From assembly GCF_030272615.1 (NCBI RefSeq), contig NC_081413.1:98521239-98585238 (forward strand): 64,000 bases of DNA. The letters are read 5' to 3'. Below the pieces are notes generated by a model that was given only the letters and a program-made list of their open reading frames with translations, made no database searches and was not told where the DNA came from. The position numbers and the translations under genes are program-made. Numbering within the stretch: the first letter of the stretch is position 1; every line of letters starts with the position of its first letter. The stretch comes from Cryptomeria japonica. Lineage: Eukaryota > Streptophyta > Pinopsida > Cupressales > Cupressaceae. Of this stretch, positions 46,118-57,704 are shown piece after piece.

Positions 46118-48665
46118 GACTATGGACCAGCGGTATGTGAATTTGAAATATTGATTTTTATGCATTTTTGATAGGTTTTTCGCCTTGTCCAAGTTGAGTC
46201 AAAACAATAGCGCTAAAACTTTGTTTTGGCGCTATTGTCAATTTAATTAGCGCTATTGTATAGTGGTTTTAGCGCGTTTGCAAAGTGTAGCGCTATTGCA
46301 TAGTTGATTTAATGCTTTTATGTTTTTAGCACTATTGAGCATGGCTTGTAGTGCTTTTATTTTTATGTGGCACTATTGTATAGTTGTTATAGCGCTATTA
46401 TGTAGTTGGTTTAGTGCGGTTGTCAGCATATTAGAGTTATTGTTTGCAGAGTAGCGTTATTGTTAGGAAAATAGATGCCCCAGTGTGTTGAAAGAGAATC
46501 TCCCGATGCTAATGATGGATGAATGGAGATGTGAGTTGTTTTGAACCATAGCAGCCCTATTGAGACTTAGGTCATTAGGATAAATGTCTGTTGTAGTCTA
46601 GGTGTGCCATGATTGCTTACCTATTGAGACCCGAAGATACTTGATCAAAGTATTTGTTGATAGTCTAGATTTAAACTTAAGAAAGTTTGAAACAAAACAA
46701 CTAATGATGATGGTTGATGCACGTGTGTAGGAGGAGCTTCGCATCTTACAGATGCAAGAGAGGCATCCAGCCACACAAGTGTTGCATGATCGATTGACAG
46801 AGGCTGAGGTTGATTGGATTGCAACGACAGGACTGTACGATGTTATGTATATGCCCATGATTTGGATGAATCGCGGTTTGATCACAACATTGGCAGAGCG
46901 GTGGCATAGTGAGACATGCACGTTTCACTTAGCATAGGGGGAGATGACAGTTACACTTGAGGATGTATGGCGTATCCTACACATTCCCATTCGAGGAGAG
47001 CTAGTGATGTATGATCGAGCTTGGGGAACAGCAGCAGTGCAGAGATTTTTTGATGAGGATGTGCTCATTGATGATGGCTCAGTAGCATGGGAGGATATAG
47101 CTTCCTTGTATGAGCCATTACCATTTGTGTTATCAAGGATTGTTGGGGGACTGCTATGCCCAGATCAATGATCGCATTTTCTAGTTGTTGGTTGGGGCCA
47201 GGTGATATAGTAGATGATGGCTGAGGGGACCCACTTTGCATGGGGACCGTGCGTGCTATCACACTTATATCAGGAGCTACATGAGGTAGTATATTGAGAG
47301 GTGAGCTCATTGGGAGTAGGGATCACTCTTCTTCATATTTGGGCATGGGAGAACCTTCCTGTGACTTGACCGGTCAGTCTAATATTTAGGGAAGTAGACG
47401 AGCCCTATGTATATATGTATGGCGGTATGATGAGTCAACCCCACTTGGGGACGTTAGAGTAGTGGCGGTAGGCACTTGAGGATTTAGATACAGTGATCTG
47501 GAGGCCGTCTATTGAGTACAACCCCTGGGAGGATGATGCAGAGGCCTTGTCGTATGTGTTTATGACACGATACCTCATTTGTAAGACAATCTACAATGTG
47601 GAGAGGCAGGTACCTAGGAGAGTGTTGAGACAGTTTGGATGAAGGCAGGGACTGCCTAGTGAATCTGGAGAGTATGCATGGGTGGTTCGAGAGAGGTTCT
47701 TGTGGGGGCTAGTACTACCCTATGATCAGGCTTTGCCAGAGTTCCAAACTCTATAGGCGAGACCATGCCAAATAAGGCCAGGGATGGTAGATGTAGGGGT
47801 TATTGAGGAGTACACACACTATATCATGACACATCCAATTCCTCGAATATCAGATCCAATAGAGCCTATTCCTTCCTTCGAGGAGGAGAGGAGACAAAGA
47901 CAGAGGAGGAGAGGAGGTCATGTAGGTGGATGAGGGAGAGGGGATGGAGGTGGTGGGGATAGAGGAGGAGGTGATGGAGGAGGAGGATGAGGATTTGGAG
48001 GAGGTGATGGATTTGGAGGTGAAGGTGGGGGTGGTGGACGGTTATAGCAGAGAGGGAGAGGTGGTCAGCCATTGTGGCTATCACAGGGACCTTTGATGTA
48101 GGGGCGTGAGATTAGGTGGCAGGGATGCGGGGGAGGGAGAGGTACCTATGGATACAAGGGGGAGCCACTAGAGAGGGAGCCACTGGAGAGGCACCTATGG
48201 GTATGGAGGAGGGAGCTACAAGTGGTGGAGATCTGCGAGATCACATGATATTAGTTTTGTAGATGCGACTAGAGGATATGGAGACGAAGGTGGTAGCTAG
48301 AGATTTGTAGCTATTTGCATGAGAGTCAGAGTTGACTGTAGTGCTACGGGAGAGAGATCGGGCCATTGACAAGGTGATCCACTTACAGGAGAGAGTTCGG
48401 GCCTTGGAGGGAGTACAGGGACATGGGTTGTCAACAAATTCTCTGGCGAGAGAGTTGCAGAGAGTAGGTGTAGAGGTTGATTACTAGAGGGGTCTATATG
48501 AGCAGGAGGTGCCATCTAGTCGGCAAGCACTGAGCTATTCACAAATGCGTTGGGAGAGATCAGAGTGGTCTCAAAGGATACAGAGCAATGTTGGTGTGAT
48601 GGGTCCTCCATGGCAAGGTAGTGCAGGTGGTGATGGTGCTGCATGATCTAGCCAGAGTGCCATTT
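46118..48665 (+). pseudogene. Plant mobile domain (PMD) protein, antisense within element H
   Basis: From 46731 the frame reads EELRILQMQERHPATQVLHD, LTEAEVDWIATTGLYDVMYM, LITTLAERWHSETCTFHL, a TAG at 46935, GEMTVTLEDVWRILHIPIRG, and continues with breaks. Further PMD blocks are FAWGPCVLSHLYQELHEVVY (about 47240), GVGITLLHIWAWENLPVT (47308), VIWRPSIEY (47496) and RVLRQFG (47620). A Gly-rich region (47930-48060) and a charged coiled coil (to about 48640) follow. A GT at 46133 and an AG at 46730 would define an intron, though exon phases do not fit perfectly. PMD proteins occur as host silencing factors and as domains in transposons. Many stops make it inactive. Confidence 0.78.
46211..46465 (+). 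repeat. Array of 13 AGCGCTATTG-like units at ~20-bp spacing
   Basis: AGCGC-type cores begin at about 46211, 46231, 46251, 46273, 46291, 46313, 46330, 46352, 46371, 46393, 46415, 46435 and 46455. The best copies read AGCGCTATTG; others vary (AGCACTATTG, AGTGCTTTTA, AGCGTTATTG). AGCGCT is itself palindromic. The array lies just upstream of the PMD coding blocks, in a probable intron or leader. Confidence 0.85.
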
Positions 48666-50762
48666 GAGAGAGAATTTATTTATCATATTATCATTTTGGA
48701 CTGTATCTTGGATGGCTCTTGGTAGCCGATATTGTGGACTTCATTGTACTCTGATACATGTATATTTTTGCGAGATGATATGATATATGAGGAGATCCCA
48801 TATTTTGTGATGATATACATATTGATGATATGTATGGATTTATGCAGGATGATGAGCTATGATTTATGCTTGGATGGATAGTTGTTCTTGCTAAATGTAT
48901 GTGTTTTATATGAGATGATTTATTTATATGATATCTATATGCATGTTTTATGAATGTGATGCTAATATGTGGATGCAGGTTGATATATATGATTTATTGG
49001 TGTAATGCCTTATGTATGTAATGTCATGATGATGATTTATGCATGATGCTAATGATTTTAATGATGGTATAGATAGTATTTGTGCTTAACGTCAATGAGA
49101 TGATGAGATGATGATATGCAATGATGTTTGATGCAATGAAATGAAATGAATGAAATGGTTTATGTAAATGCATCTAGATGGTTAAAATGAATGCCATATG
49201 GATAAGCAAATGCATAGTACAAATGTTTATATGATGATTTCTAAATTAAGGCATATGTAAAATGTATAAACCAATGTTTGAGACAAATGGTTTTGTTTGT
49301 TATGATCTAAATGTTTGATAAAATATGATTTGAGTGAAATGTTATTGTAATGATAATTCAACTCATGGGTAATGAATAACTGCACTTTAATGCAATTAAA
49401 AGGATAATGAATGCTTTCTAATGAATCCTAAATCAATTTTGTTGTAAAAAGAAATGAATGAGTATAATAATATACTAGATGGATAAATGAATGCACTTAA
49501 CTAATGGATAGATAAATAAATGTATGCAACTATGGAAATCTAAACAAATGTATGGTAAACAAGTTAAATGATGATAAATGATGAGTGTAGATGATACTAA
49601 ATGAATGTACAGTAATGGCTAATAATGGTAATAAATGCAATGCTGAGATTTTTTCAAAATGAATCTAAATGCCATGAGTTTGTAATGATGAAATGATGTA
49701 ATGATACTAATGCAAGTACATGACAATGAGCTATATGTATTTAAATGTGACTAAATGATATAAAATGTACTCTAATGAATGGCTAAAAATAAAGTTAATA
49801 AACCTATATGCAAGTATATGATGATGAACTAGGTGTATTTAAATGCAACTAAATGTAATGAAATGATGATGTGGTCATGATAGATGAATGCAAGGTTGTT
49901 CAGACTTTGCATGATGCACTGATGATGTATCAGAGAACTCTGTCGTGATTGTATCCAAGACCAATTCATTTTTCAAATAACTTCTCATTATTAATCTTGT
50001 TCATACTTGCATACAAAAACCATGCATATTAATGATGAATGATTAAATGAATGGGTGATATGCAACGAAATGCAATATAAACAGATGAGATGGAATGACG
50101 ATCCATAGTGCTTTATTTTCATCATTGAGCATGATAGTATCAATCTTGGACGAGGCAGTAGGAACCAAGGATGGAGCATTGTACCTGCAAACAAGCAGCA
50201 TAAATAAAGAATAAAGAATATGGACCCTCCATAATGGTTCATGCTCATATGGTCAAGGTATACATTGTAGTTAGCAAGTCGTAGTGATCCATGAATTTAT
50301 TTTGCATAAGATCATGTAGCTTAGTGAACTTACCACATAGACACCATTAGTACATGCCCCAGAACTTCATTCAAATAATTCGTAGAAGATAAACAAACAA
50401 TTGCTTAGGAACCATCCCGACCACTCTAATCACTTGTGGATATCCCGGAGTAGAATAGGAACCTGATATGTAAATGAATAAATAACCTACAAACCAACCA
50501 AGTACTTGATAGCTTAAACAAAATTTTCTTTTCAAAGAAAATGTGATCTTGTCTTTGTTTTGGTAAGGAAGGATGCATCCTTGTTTAGACAGTTTGTGTG
50601 TTTGATGTTGATTGTTTGGTTGATGTGATAAGTGGTCATCGTTTGAGTATTTCACAATGTTTGTTTGGTATCTGTGTGGATGCGTATGTACAAAGGTGGT
50701 TCCATGTTTTTGATTTATTTTTGATTTTTTATCATGTTTTTAGATTTTGTGAGTGTTTTTGG
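48666..50762. other. Low-complexity ATGA-rich region of element H
   Basis: About 2 kb dominated by ATGATG, AATGAATG and TAAATG words, especially 48780-49900, with no convincing ORF. Part of the 3' region of H between the PMD gene and pol. Confidence 0.65.
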
Positions 50763-50860
50763 AATGTTTTTGGTATTTTGTGAGACAGTTTTCAAATGTT
50801 TTTGGTATTTTGTGAGATAGTTTTCAAATGTTTTTGGTATGTTGTGAGACGGTTTTGAAT
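50763..50860. repeat. 32-bp tandem repeat, three copies
   Basis: Copies begin at 50763, 50795 and 50827 with AATGTTTTTGGTATTTTGTG, each followed by AGAYRGTTTT. The third has one change in the core. Confidence 0.85.
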
Positions 50861-51290
50861 GAAGAACCCAATGAGTCACAACTAATGCAGAATCCACTTC
50901 CATCAATAGGCTAAGGGCATTTCCCCCAGTTTAGACATGACTATGAAAAAATAGGATGCAAGACGCATGAAGTACTATCCTTGATTACAGATCAATAACA
51001 AGCTATGGTTTGAATGATGGATGAGTGGATGCAATGAATGTGATCGCAACAAGTCTGAAAGACAATGGAGCCATAAATTTTACGAGTGGTTCCTTTTTTC
51101 CAAGTTTTCACCATCGTACTTACCCAAGGTGCCACCGGAGTGGTTGTTCACCTTTTGGATGTATGACTTTTTCTTTACTATGTTGATTTTTTTGTCTTTT
51201 CTTCAGGACATTTATCTGAATGTTTTTGGTGTTTTTCCGGTATGTATGGGAGCCTTATGCTCTGCACAGCTTATGTATAAAACCATTTGA
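50861..51290. other. Spacer downstream of H integrase
   Basis: No coding match is seen. A sense purine tract, AACTGGGGGAAATG, near 50915-50930 resembles a PPT and could be an internal priming site. Confidence 0.45.
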
Positions 51291-52640
51291 GGTTCATGTT
51301 GTTAATTGGATCTGCTAGTGGTTCCCCTTCTGAAGTAGCCAACTGATATGCCCCAGACCCAAATACAACAGTGATAACATATGGACCCAGCCAGTTTGAT
51401 TCAAACTTTCCCTGATGTTCTCTGTTTGGTTGGTTACGAGGATTCTCTCAAAGAACAAGATCACCTACCTCAAATGTATAAGGTCTAACCTGATGATTAT
51501 AGCTTCTGCTCATGTGTTGTTGATACGCTTTAAGGTGATTTTATGCAACTTGTCATTTCTCATCAAGTAGTTCCAAGTATTGAAGACGTGATACTCAATA
51601 TGCTTCATCATCCATGAGATTATGTAAGGAAACCTGTAGAGATGGTATCTCAACCTCAATAGGAAGGATGGCTTCTGTGCCATAGACCAGTAAGGAGTTG
51701 TGCCTGTAGGGGTTTGAATGCTATTTCGATATGCCCATAGTGTTGGATTTAATTGAATGTGCCAATCACAGTCGGCATCATTGACTGTCTTCTTGAGGAT
51801 TTTCAATATGTTTTTGTTTGATGGTTCGGCCTGACCATTTCCTTGTGGGTAATAGGGAGTGAAAAAGTAGTGTTGAATGTGAAACTTCTCACAGAGTTCA
51901 CAGACATCCTGATTTTGAAAGGAAGCCCGTTATCTGTGATGATGGACATGGGTACACCATATTGGCAGATGATGTAATTAAGGATAAATGAGGCGATCTT
52001 CTTGTCGGTGACTTGGGTAAGTGGAACAACTTTGATCCACTTTGTGAAGTATTCGATGGCGGTAATAATGAACTTATGGTCATTGGATGAAGATGGATGG
52101 ATTTAACCTACAAGGTCAAGTCCCCATTGATAAAATGCCATGGTGTTGTGATTGGTTGCAATTCCTATGCTAGTGCATGTATCAGGTCGCCATGAACTTG
52201 GTATTTCTTGCATTTTCTGACAAAGTAGTATGAGTCTTTTTCCATTGATGGCCAACAGTATCCAACGCGTATGATCTTCTTTGCTAGGGAAGGACCACTT
52301 GAGTGAGTCCCACAAATTCCTTCATGTACCTCTTCCAAGGCCTTTGTTATCTCATCCTATTCCAAACATCGAAGGAGAGTACCATCAAGACTGTGTTGGT
52401 CTAGGGTTTCAACAATAATGGTATATTGAGCAGTTTGGCGAATGAAGGTTTTACGTTGGTTATTCGATTGGTTAGGAGGAAGTATGTGATCATGTAGATA
52501 GGTGTAGAACTCACTGTACCATGGGGATTCGGAACCGACAAGGTGACATATCATCTTGGATTCGAGGATATCATAAGCGGAAATCCAAAGTTGTTCTACC
52601 AAGAACTCATAGTGTGTTGAATTCTATGGAAGATCTAGGA
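51291..52640 (-). pseudogene. Gypsy integrase of element H
   Basis: Sense order: linker with LRCLE (about 52360), zinc-binding region (CHQCQ-like, decayed, 52315-52200), core start FYQWGLDLVG (52125), NDHKFIITAIEYFTKWIKVV (near 52080-52010, first Asp region), SIITDNGLPF (about 51920, second Asp), PQGNGQAE (about 51830, Glu) and NPTLWAYRNSIQTPTGTTPY (51750). It ends with the PYVITVVFGSGAYQLA-like C-terminal module near 51380. The frame is broken by several stops and shifts. It would insert cDNA into chromosomes. Confidence 0.82.
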
Positions 52641-53400
52641 GAGATGCGATGGTAGCCATAGCATCAGCAGCTCGATTATGATCTCTGGTATCTGCTCAAA
52701 GGTGATAGTAGTAAATGATGCCTTTAAACTATCCACCATTTGTTTGTAAAGCATGAGTTTGTCATCCTTGGTCTGATATTCATCTGTTACTTGTCAGATG
52801 ACCAGTTGGGAGTCACCATATATTTGTAGCTCTTTTAACTTCCATTGTATGGCTAGTCTGAGTCCTATGATCAAGGCCTCATATTTTTCTATGTTGTTCG
52901 TGCATGGAAATGTGAGCCTGTAAGACTTCAGGATGCTGTCACCTTGAGGTGTGATAAACAAAATGCCTGCCGCTGAGCCATGCCTAGTGTATGAACCATC
53001 AAAGTACAGTTTCCATGGTTGTGTTGTTGTGATCATGAAGATCTCTTCATCTAGAAAATTGGAAATGAGAGGATGATCTCCAGTAACTTGATCTGCAGTA
53101 ACTTGACCCTTGATAGCCTTACAGTCCACATACTCAATGTCAAATTCACTAAGAATCATTACCCATTTGGCCAAGCGGCCGGTCAATGTTGCTTTGCTGA
53201 GTAAGCACTTTAGTGGATCTATCTTGGCAATGAGTTGTAGTTTATGTGTTAATAGATAGTGCCTCAGTTTAGTGGCTGCCAAGATTACTGCTAGGCAAGC
53301 TCGCTCAATAGGTGTGTAATTGAGTTCATAGCCAACCAGTGTGCGAGAAATGTAGTATACAACACACTCTTTCCCTTCTACATTGTGTTAAGCTAGTAGT
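52641..53400 (-). pseudogene. Tandem RNase H domains of element H (Tat hallmark)
   Basis: The ordinary gypsy RNase H is seen as AATKLRHYLLTHKLQLIAKI with GRLAKWVMILSEFDIEYVD (53280-53120). A second, acquired RNase H follows as WKLYFDGSYTRHGSAAGILF, NNIEKYEALIIGLRLAIQWK and LQIYGDSQLVI (53015-52794). The acquired domain keeps the catalytic Asp of FDGS, the Glu of KYEA and the Asp of GDSQ. Two RNase H domains in this order point to the Tat lineage. Confidence 0.83.
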
Positions 53401-54330
53401 ACTCCCAATGTTGTATTAGTTGCTGAGATATAGAGTAATAAAGGTTTACTTGGATCCAGTGGGATCAATAATGGTGTATCCATGAGATAGTCCTTAAGCA
53501 TTTGGAATGCTTGCTAGCATTTGGTATCCCATTGAAAGTGGATGTTCTTGTGTAATAAGTGTGTAAAGGGTGACACTTATCTGCTAGTTGTGCAATGAAT
53601 CTTTGGATGGATTGTAGTTGCCCTTGTAATGTCCTTAGCACAATGATCTTCCTTGGAGGTGGCATGTCCATGATTGCTTTGACCTTTGCTAGGTCAACCT
53701 TAATGCCTTTGCTTGAGATAATGTATCCTAGAAGTTTCCCCAAGGTTACTCCAAAGACACATTTCTTTGAGTTGAGTCGAACATTATATTGTTCCAGTCT
53801 TTCAAATATTTTGTCTAATATGTCCAGATGACCTTCTCTTGTGAGTGATTTTGCCAATAAGATCGACATAATCTTCCATTATGGTAATGCATTATATCAT
53901 GAAAGATGGTTGTCATTTCTCTTTGATAGGTCACTCCTGCATTCTTTAGACCAAAAGGCATTACATTCCAGCAATATGTTCCCCATGGACATGTGAAGGC
54001 TATATTATGTTGATCCTCCGATGCGATCTTTATCTGGTTGTACCCTGAAAATCCATCCATGAGAGAAAGCATGGCATGTCCTATTGTTAGGTCTATGATT
54101 ATGTAGATGTTTGGTAGGGGAAGTCATCTTTAGGACATGCCTTGTTTAGATCTCTGAAGTCAATACAGATACGAATGCCTCCATTGGGTTTGCCGACATG
54201 CACAATAGTGGATATCCAATCGGCATAATCAATTGGTCTAACAAAACCAACATCCAGGAGTTTCTTAAGTTATGCTTTGACTAGTACCGCAATCTAGGGG
54301 TGCATCTTGTGAAGCTTCTATTTGATAGGC
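53401..54330 (-). pseudogene. Gypsy reverse transcriptase of element H
   Basis: Sense order: VRPIDYADWISTIVHVGKPN (about 54240-54180), ICIDFRDLNKACPKDDFPLP (54165-54110), MLSLMDGFSGYNQIKIASED (54072), VMPFGLKNAGVTYQREMTTI (53950), then the active-site block EDYVDLIGKI, in which the second Asp of YVDD is Leu or frame-disturbed (about 53870). Next is LDKIFERLEQYNVRLNSKKC with GKLLGYIISSKGI (53800-53700) and the thumb. A frameshift at about 53840 splits two open pieces. Confidence 0.85.
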
Positions 54331-56150
54331 TTGGCTCCTTCTACGATAGTGAGGTGATGCATGACCAAATTTGGATCAAGACCAGGCATGTCTGCATATG
54401 ACCATGCAAAGTTGATCTGATGCTTTTGGAAGAATTTGACAAACTTAGGTTGTTCCTTTGGAGTTAAAAGAGATGTCAGATGTATGTGGTGAGGAGTTTC
54501 AGGAGTCCCCATGTTGTATTCTTTTGTTTCTTCAATAAGGATTGTTGATCGTTCTTGCTATGTACTAGAGGGGAGGATGTCAAACCTTTCATCCTCAGGT
54601 GCCTCAAAGAGGTTTTCACCATGGGATACGCTCTTTCTTTTTACTTTTTTGGGATCAAACAGTGCCACAGTGTGGTTTTCACTGGAAGATCCATTTTTTA
54701 TTGTTATATTTTTGCAGCTGAAAGGTTTGGCATCTACCCCAAAGTATGTTGTGCTATTAAGTTCAATGGTGAATCTAGCTTTGTGATCCCCGCTTGGTAT
54801 GTTATCCCGTAGTTCCAAAAAGTCAATGATTGCCTCATCATTTTGGAAATGGTCAAGATATGGGAGATTAGGTTGGTTCTATTTGATGAGTTCAGGAAGG
54901 ATAATGGGCATTACCTCATCGATCAGGTTAAGTTCATGAGATGTTTCAGTGAGGGTCAAGATATTGTGGTGAAGGTCATTGATGGTACTCTCCCTATCAG
55001 AATCAGGCATAGGATGTGACGTAGAGTCTGTGGAAGATGTTTCTAGTTCAGGAACCCAAGAGGTCTTTATCTATGCTTCTCCCTAAATAGGGATGTCTTT
55101 GCGAGGTGGAGGTAGTGAGGTGTCTTCCTCATCTGAAGTATTAAGCTAGACGGAATCAAATTCCCACTCATGTGAGTCACTCTCTGAGTCATTTTCCAAT
55201 ATTCGATTAATATACCATACTAGGATTTCCTTTGAGTTAAACACTGCAGGTGTGATCGGTTGATGTACCATTGTAGATGAAATGATTGGTGTTACAGGAA
55301 GGATTATGGGGATCAATGAATCAGATACAGGGAGTATCGGCATTATTGAATCTGCTGCTTCTACTGGAATTGCCATTGTTGTTTATACTGCTGGGGGTTT
55401 TGATATTGATAATGGTGCTATTGATTCAGTTGCTACTACTGAGGGGGTTGCTAGTTTGATTGGTGGGATGATTGGTGTTGTGGATGTTATTGCTGGGATG
55501 TTCAGCCATATTGGAGTAATTGGTGTGGTTCTTGGTGTTGTTTATATAATCAAAGGTGACCTCTTTATGTTTGTAGTAGGCTGATATAGAGGTTTGTTGG
55601 GTTTCACTATGAATCTGAGTTTAGGAAGAATATCCTTTTGAAAGCCTAATCCAGTTTTATCTTTAGGCTTTAATTTCGGCTACAGTGGCTCATGTCGTCC
55701 TTACTTGCAAGGTCCCAAAGCACTCTGACCATCATAACCCATTATTTGCATAATGAGAACACCTTTTCTATATTGATCTATGCAAAGATTAGCTTGTGGG
55801 ATGTCCGTGGTGATAGGGTCTTTATAGATCCATTTGCTAAGTCTTCATCTCTGGTCTCTTCTTCTTGACTCTTTCCAAGGATAAAAGGCATCAAAGTGCA
55901 TACTGGCTTGACCAATGGTGTTTGAAGTAACCTTTGAGATTTACCTTGAGCTCTTGAAGAAGTGGGTAGTTGTCCAACACAAAAGAGTTGGCTTAGATTG
56001 TACTCTTCAGGACCTTCCTCTGCCATTTTCATCTTTAGCTTCTCTTTCTTGGGTATAGTGGTGTTTAAACTGGAAAGAGAGGCTAGACTAACGTATGAGG
56101 TGGATGAGATGGCTTCTCTGTTGTTGGGAATGGTAATCTCTGGTTGATGA
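54331..56150 (-). pseudogene. Protease-RT linker of element H
   Basis: About 1.8 kb with several open pieces and stops. Recognisable is the lead-in to RT (TPETPHHIHLTSLLTPKEQP followed by HQINFAWSYADMPGLDP at 54450-54340). A Thr/Pro/Ile-rich repetitive linker occupies about 55560-55150. A long linker between protease and RT is usual in Tat elements. The Gly/Ile-rich reading on the opposite strand is only its shadow. Confidence 0.65.
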
Positions 56151-56151
56151 T

Positions 56152-56770
56152 TTATATTGTGACAATATGCAAAAGGATTTGCATCACCTGGGTTTCTACA
56201 CCATTATGAGGAAATTTGATACACTGGTGGTAGGTGGATGGAACGGCTTGCATGGTGTGTATCCAGGGTCTTCCTAACAATAAATTATATGGTAGAGGAA
56301 GGTCCAAAACTTGACATATGATGTGCTTCACCATTGGGCCCACTCAGATTTGTAGCACAACTGCTCCTTTGGATGAACGCTCTACATCATCATAAGCTTT
56401 TATGGTTATCTTTTTGTGGGGATCTACTGATTCAACTGCATACCCCAATATTGTGACCAAATGTAGTGTACAAATATCTAGGCCTGCTCCATTGTCAATC
56501 AAGACTCGCTTTATCCTATGTTGGTTTATAAATCCTTCTATATGGAGTGAGGCACTATGAGGTTGCTGGAAGGATATATTGTCATGTTCCAAGAAAGTGA
56601 GACATGGTGATGACCTTAGATTTCCAACCATAGCTTGGAATTGGTCTATATTTAGATTTGCAGGGACTAACGCCTCTTGGAGAGCTTGATCCAAGATTGT
56701 TTTATGAGATGGGGATAGGCGTAAAAGCTCTAAGATGGAGATAAGTGCAGACATCTTATCTAACTATTCC
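56152..56770 (-). pseudogene. Gypsy retropepsin-like protease of element H
   Basis: FINQHRIKRVLIDNGAGLDI gives the D-N-G active-site form typical of this lineage (about 56510). It is followed by TIKAYDDVERSSKG and, after a single stop at 56344, [20 protein letters not shown] (56270). The reading is otherwise contiguous. Element G has the same domain but reads D-P-S at this site. Confidence 0.82.
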
Positions 56771-57066
56771 ACAAGGTTATACTGCTTTGGGATGGAAGAT
56801 GTGCCTTGTGGAGCTGCTTTGATGGTGATCTTACTGCGACACATAACAACATTGCAGGTAGGGTTTTGATTTTTGATGGTAATGGTTGCAATTTGTTTAT
56901 TGGCCTCATATAGGTGATTCACAGTGTAATTATAGGCAGCTCACATATAATCAGTGGTATCTATGTTTCACCCTGAAGTGGAAGGACCCTTTTGATCTTG
57001 TGATGGAAGTGGATTCTTAAACATAAGATGATCAATATTTGTTATTTTTGGGTCATGTCCTTCAAT

Positions 57067-57290
57067 TTAAATCTCGCCTCTATCAATGAGATCCTGAATA
57101 AGATCTTTCAATCTGTGGCAACTACTTGTTTTATGCCCTTTCCCTTGATGGAACTCACAATGTTCATTTTCCCTCCACCATGAAGGTTTGACCTGTGGTT
57201 CGTAATTGGATGTTTTTGGTAAAGTCACCAGATTTGAAGAGACCAACTGGGTAAGTGCACCAAGATGGTGAATAGAAAAGTAGCCACATG
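57067..57290 (-). pseudogene. C-terminal Gag of element H with Cys-His knuckle
   Basis: Sense SNYEPQVKPSWWRENEHCEF with HQGKGHKTSSCHRLKDLIQD gives the CEFH..KGH.TSSC knuckle common to Tat Gag. It ends LIDRGEI before a stop at 57067. The upstream Gag is lost: sequence above about 57290 is unrelated A-rich DNA belonging to the next unit. The 300 bp between this and protease are decayed coding sequence. Confidence 0.78.
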
Positions 57291-57312
57291 CCAAAAAAAA
57301 TAAAAATTTCAT

Positions 57313-57501
57313 AACCCGTGCGGGTTCTAAAATTTCAAAAACGTGCTAGGCTTGGTAACACCAAGCCTAGAGAAAAAACAATACAAAAAAACATTTTTTT
57401 AAATAAAAAATATTAAAGTTTCTTAAAACCCGTACGGGTTTTGAGAAACATATTTCTTTTGTGTAGGCCACGGGTTTTGGCCATTTTCAATGCCAAAACC
57501 C
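57313..57501. repeat. Cluster of four hairpins with AACCCG arms
   Basis: AACCCGTGCGGGTT at 57313-57326. Arms CTAGGCTTGGT and ACCAAGCCTAG around a 3-nt loop at 57346-57370. Perfect palindrome AAAACCCGTACGGGTTTT at 57425-57442, extending to 57418-57449 with one mismatched pair. Arms GGGTTTTGGC (57472) and GCCAAAACCC (57492). They lie upstream of the multi-exon unit and could be transposon subterminal repeats or a promoter structure. Confidence 0.85.
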
Positions 57502-57704
57502 ATGGAACATCAACAAGGAGAAGCAAACAAAGCATCGAACCCGCACAGGTTTGCAACTATTTTTTATTTTTCCATCATCGAAAGAAATTTTCAAAAATGG
57601 CACCCCATTGAACAGGTAAGATTTGATTTGTTTGATTATTTTTCTTAACATTTTAATTAAATTAGGGTTTTTTAATTGATTTAAGTTTTGTTTTTATTAA
57701 TTTG

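Larger units (their letters stand above)
44165..57290 (-). mobile_element. Element H: Tat-lineage Ty3/gypsy with antisense PMD gene, 5'-truncated
   Basis: Sense runs from about 57290 down to 44165: gag end, protease, long linker, RT, two RNase H domains, integrase (to about 51290), a 5.6-kb 3' region and the 3' LTR (45642-44165). The second, acquired RNase H after the ordinary one is a hallmark of Tat elements. The 3' region carries a PMD gene on the opposite strand. Extra ORFs, some with a transposon-derived domain, are known in Tat elements. The 5' LTR, PBS and most of gag are missing; H ends where the unit at 57300 begins. Confidence 0.85.

Noticed and set aside
47866-48084. His/Leu-rich frame on the minus strand
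   Set aside because: Shadow of the GGA/GAT-rich, Gly-rich segment of the PMD reading on the plus strand.
48780-49900. Possible CRISPR-like or satellite array in the ATGA-rich stretch
   Set aside because: The words ATGATG and AATGAATG recur without fixed period or unique spacers. It is compositional low complexity.
50901-50935. Sense AACTGGGGGAAATG as the main PPT of H
   Set aside because: The tract at 45643-45656 directly abuts a TG-start LTR with its own TATA box, so it is the better PPT. The upstream tract may be accessory.
55282-55584. Open Gly/Ile/Val-rich 100-codon frame on the plus strand
   Set aside because: It is the reverse reading of the Thr/Pro/Ile-rich protease-RT linker of element H on the minus strand.
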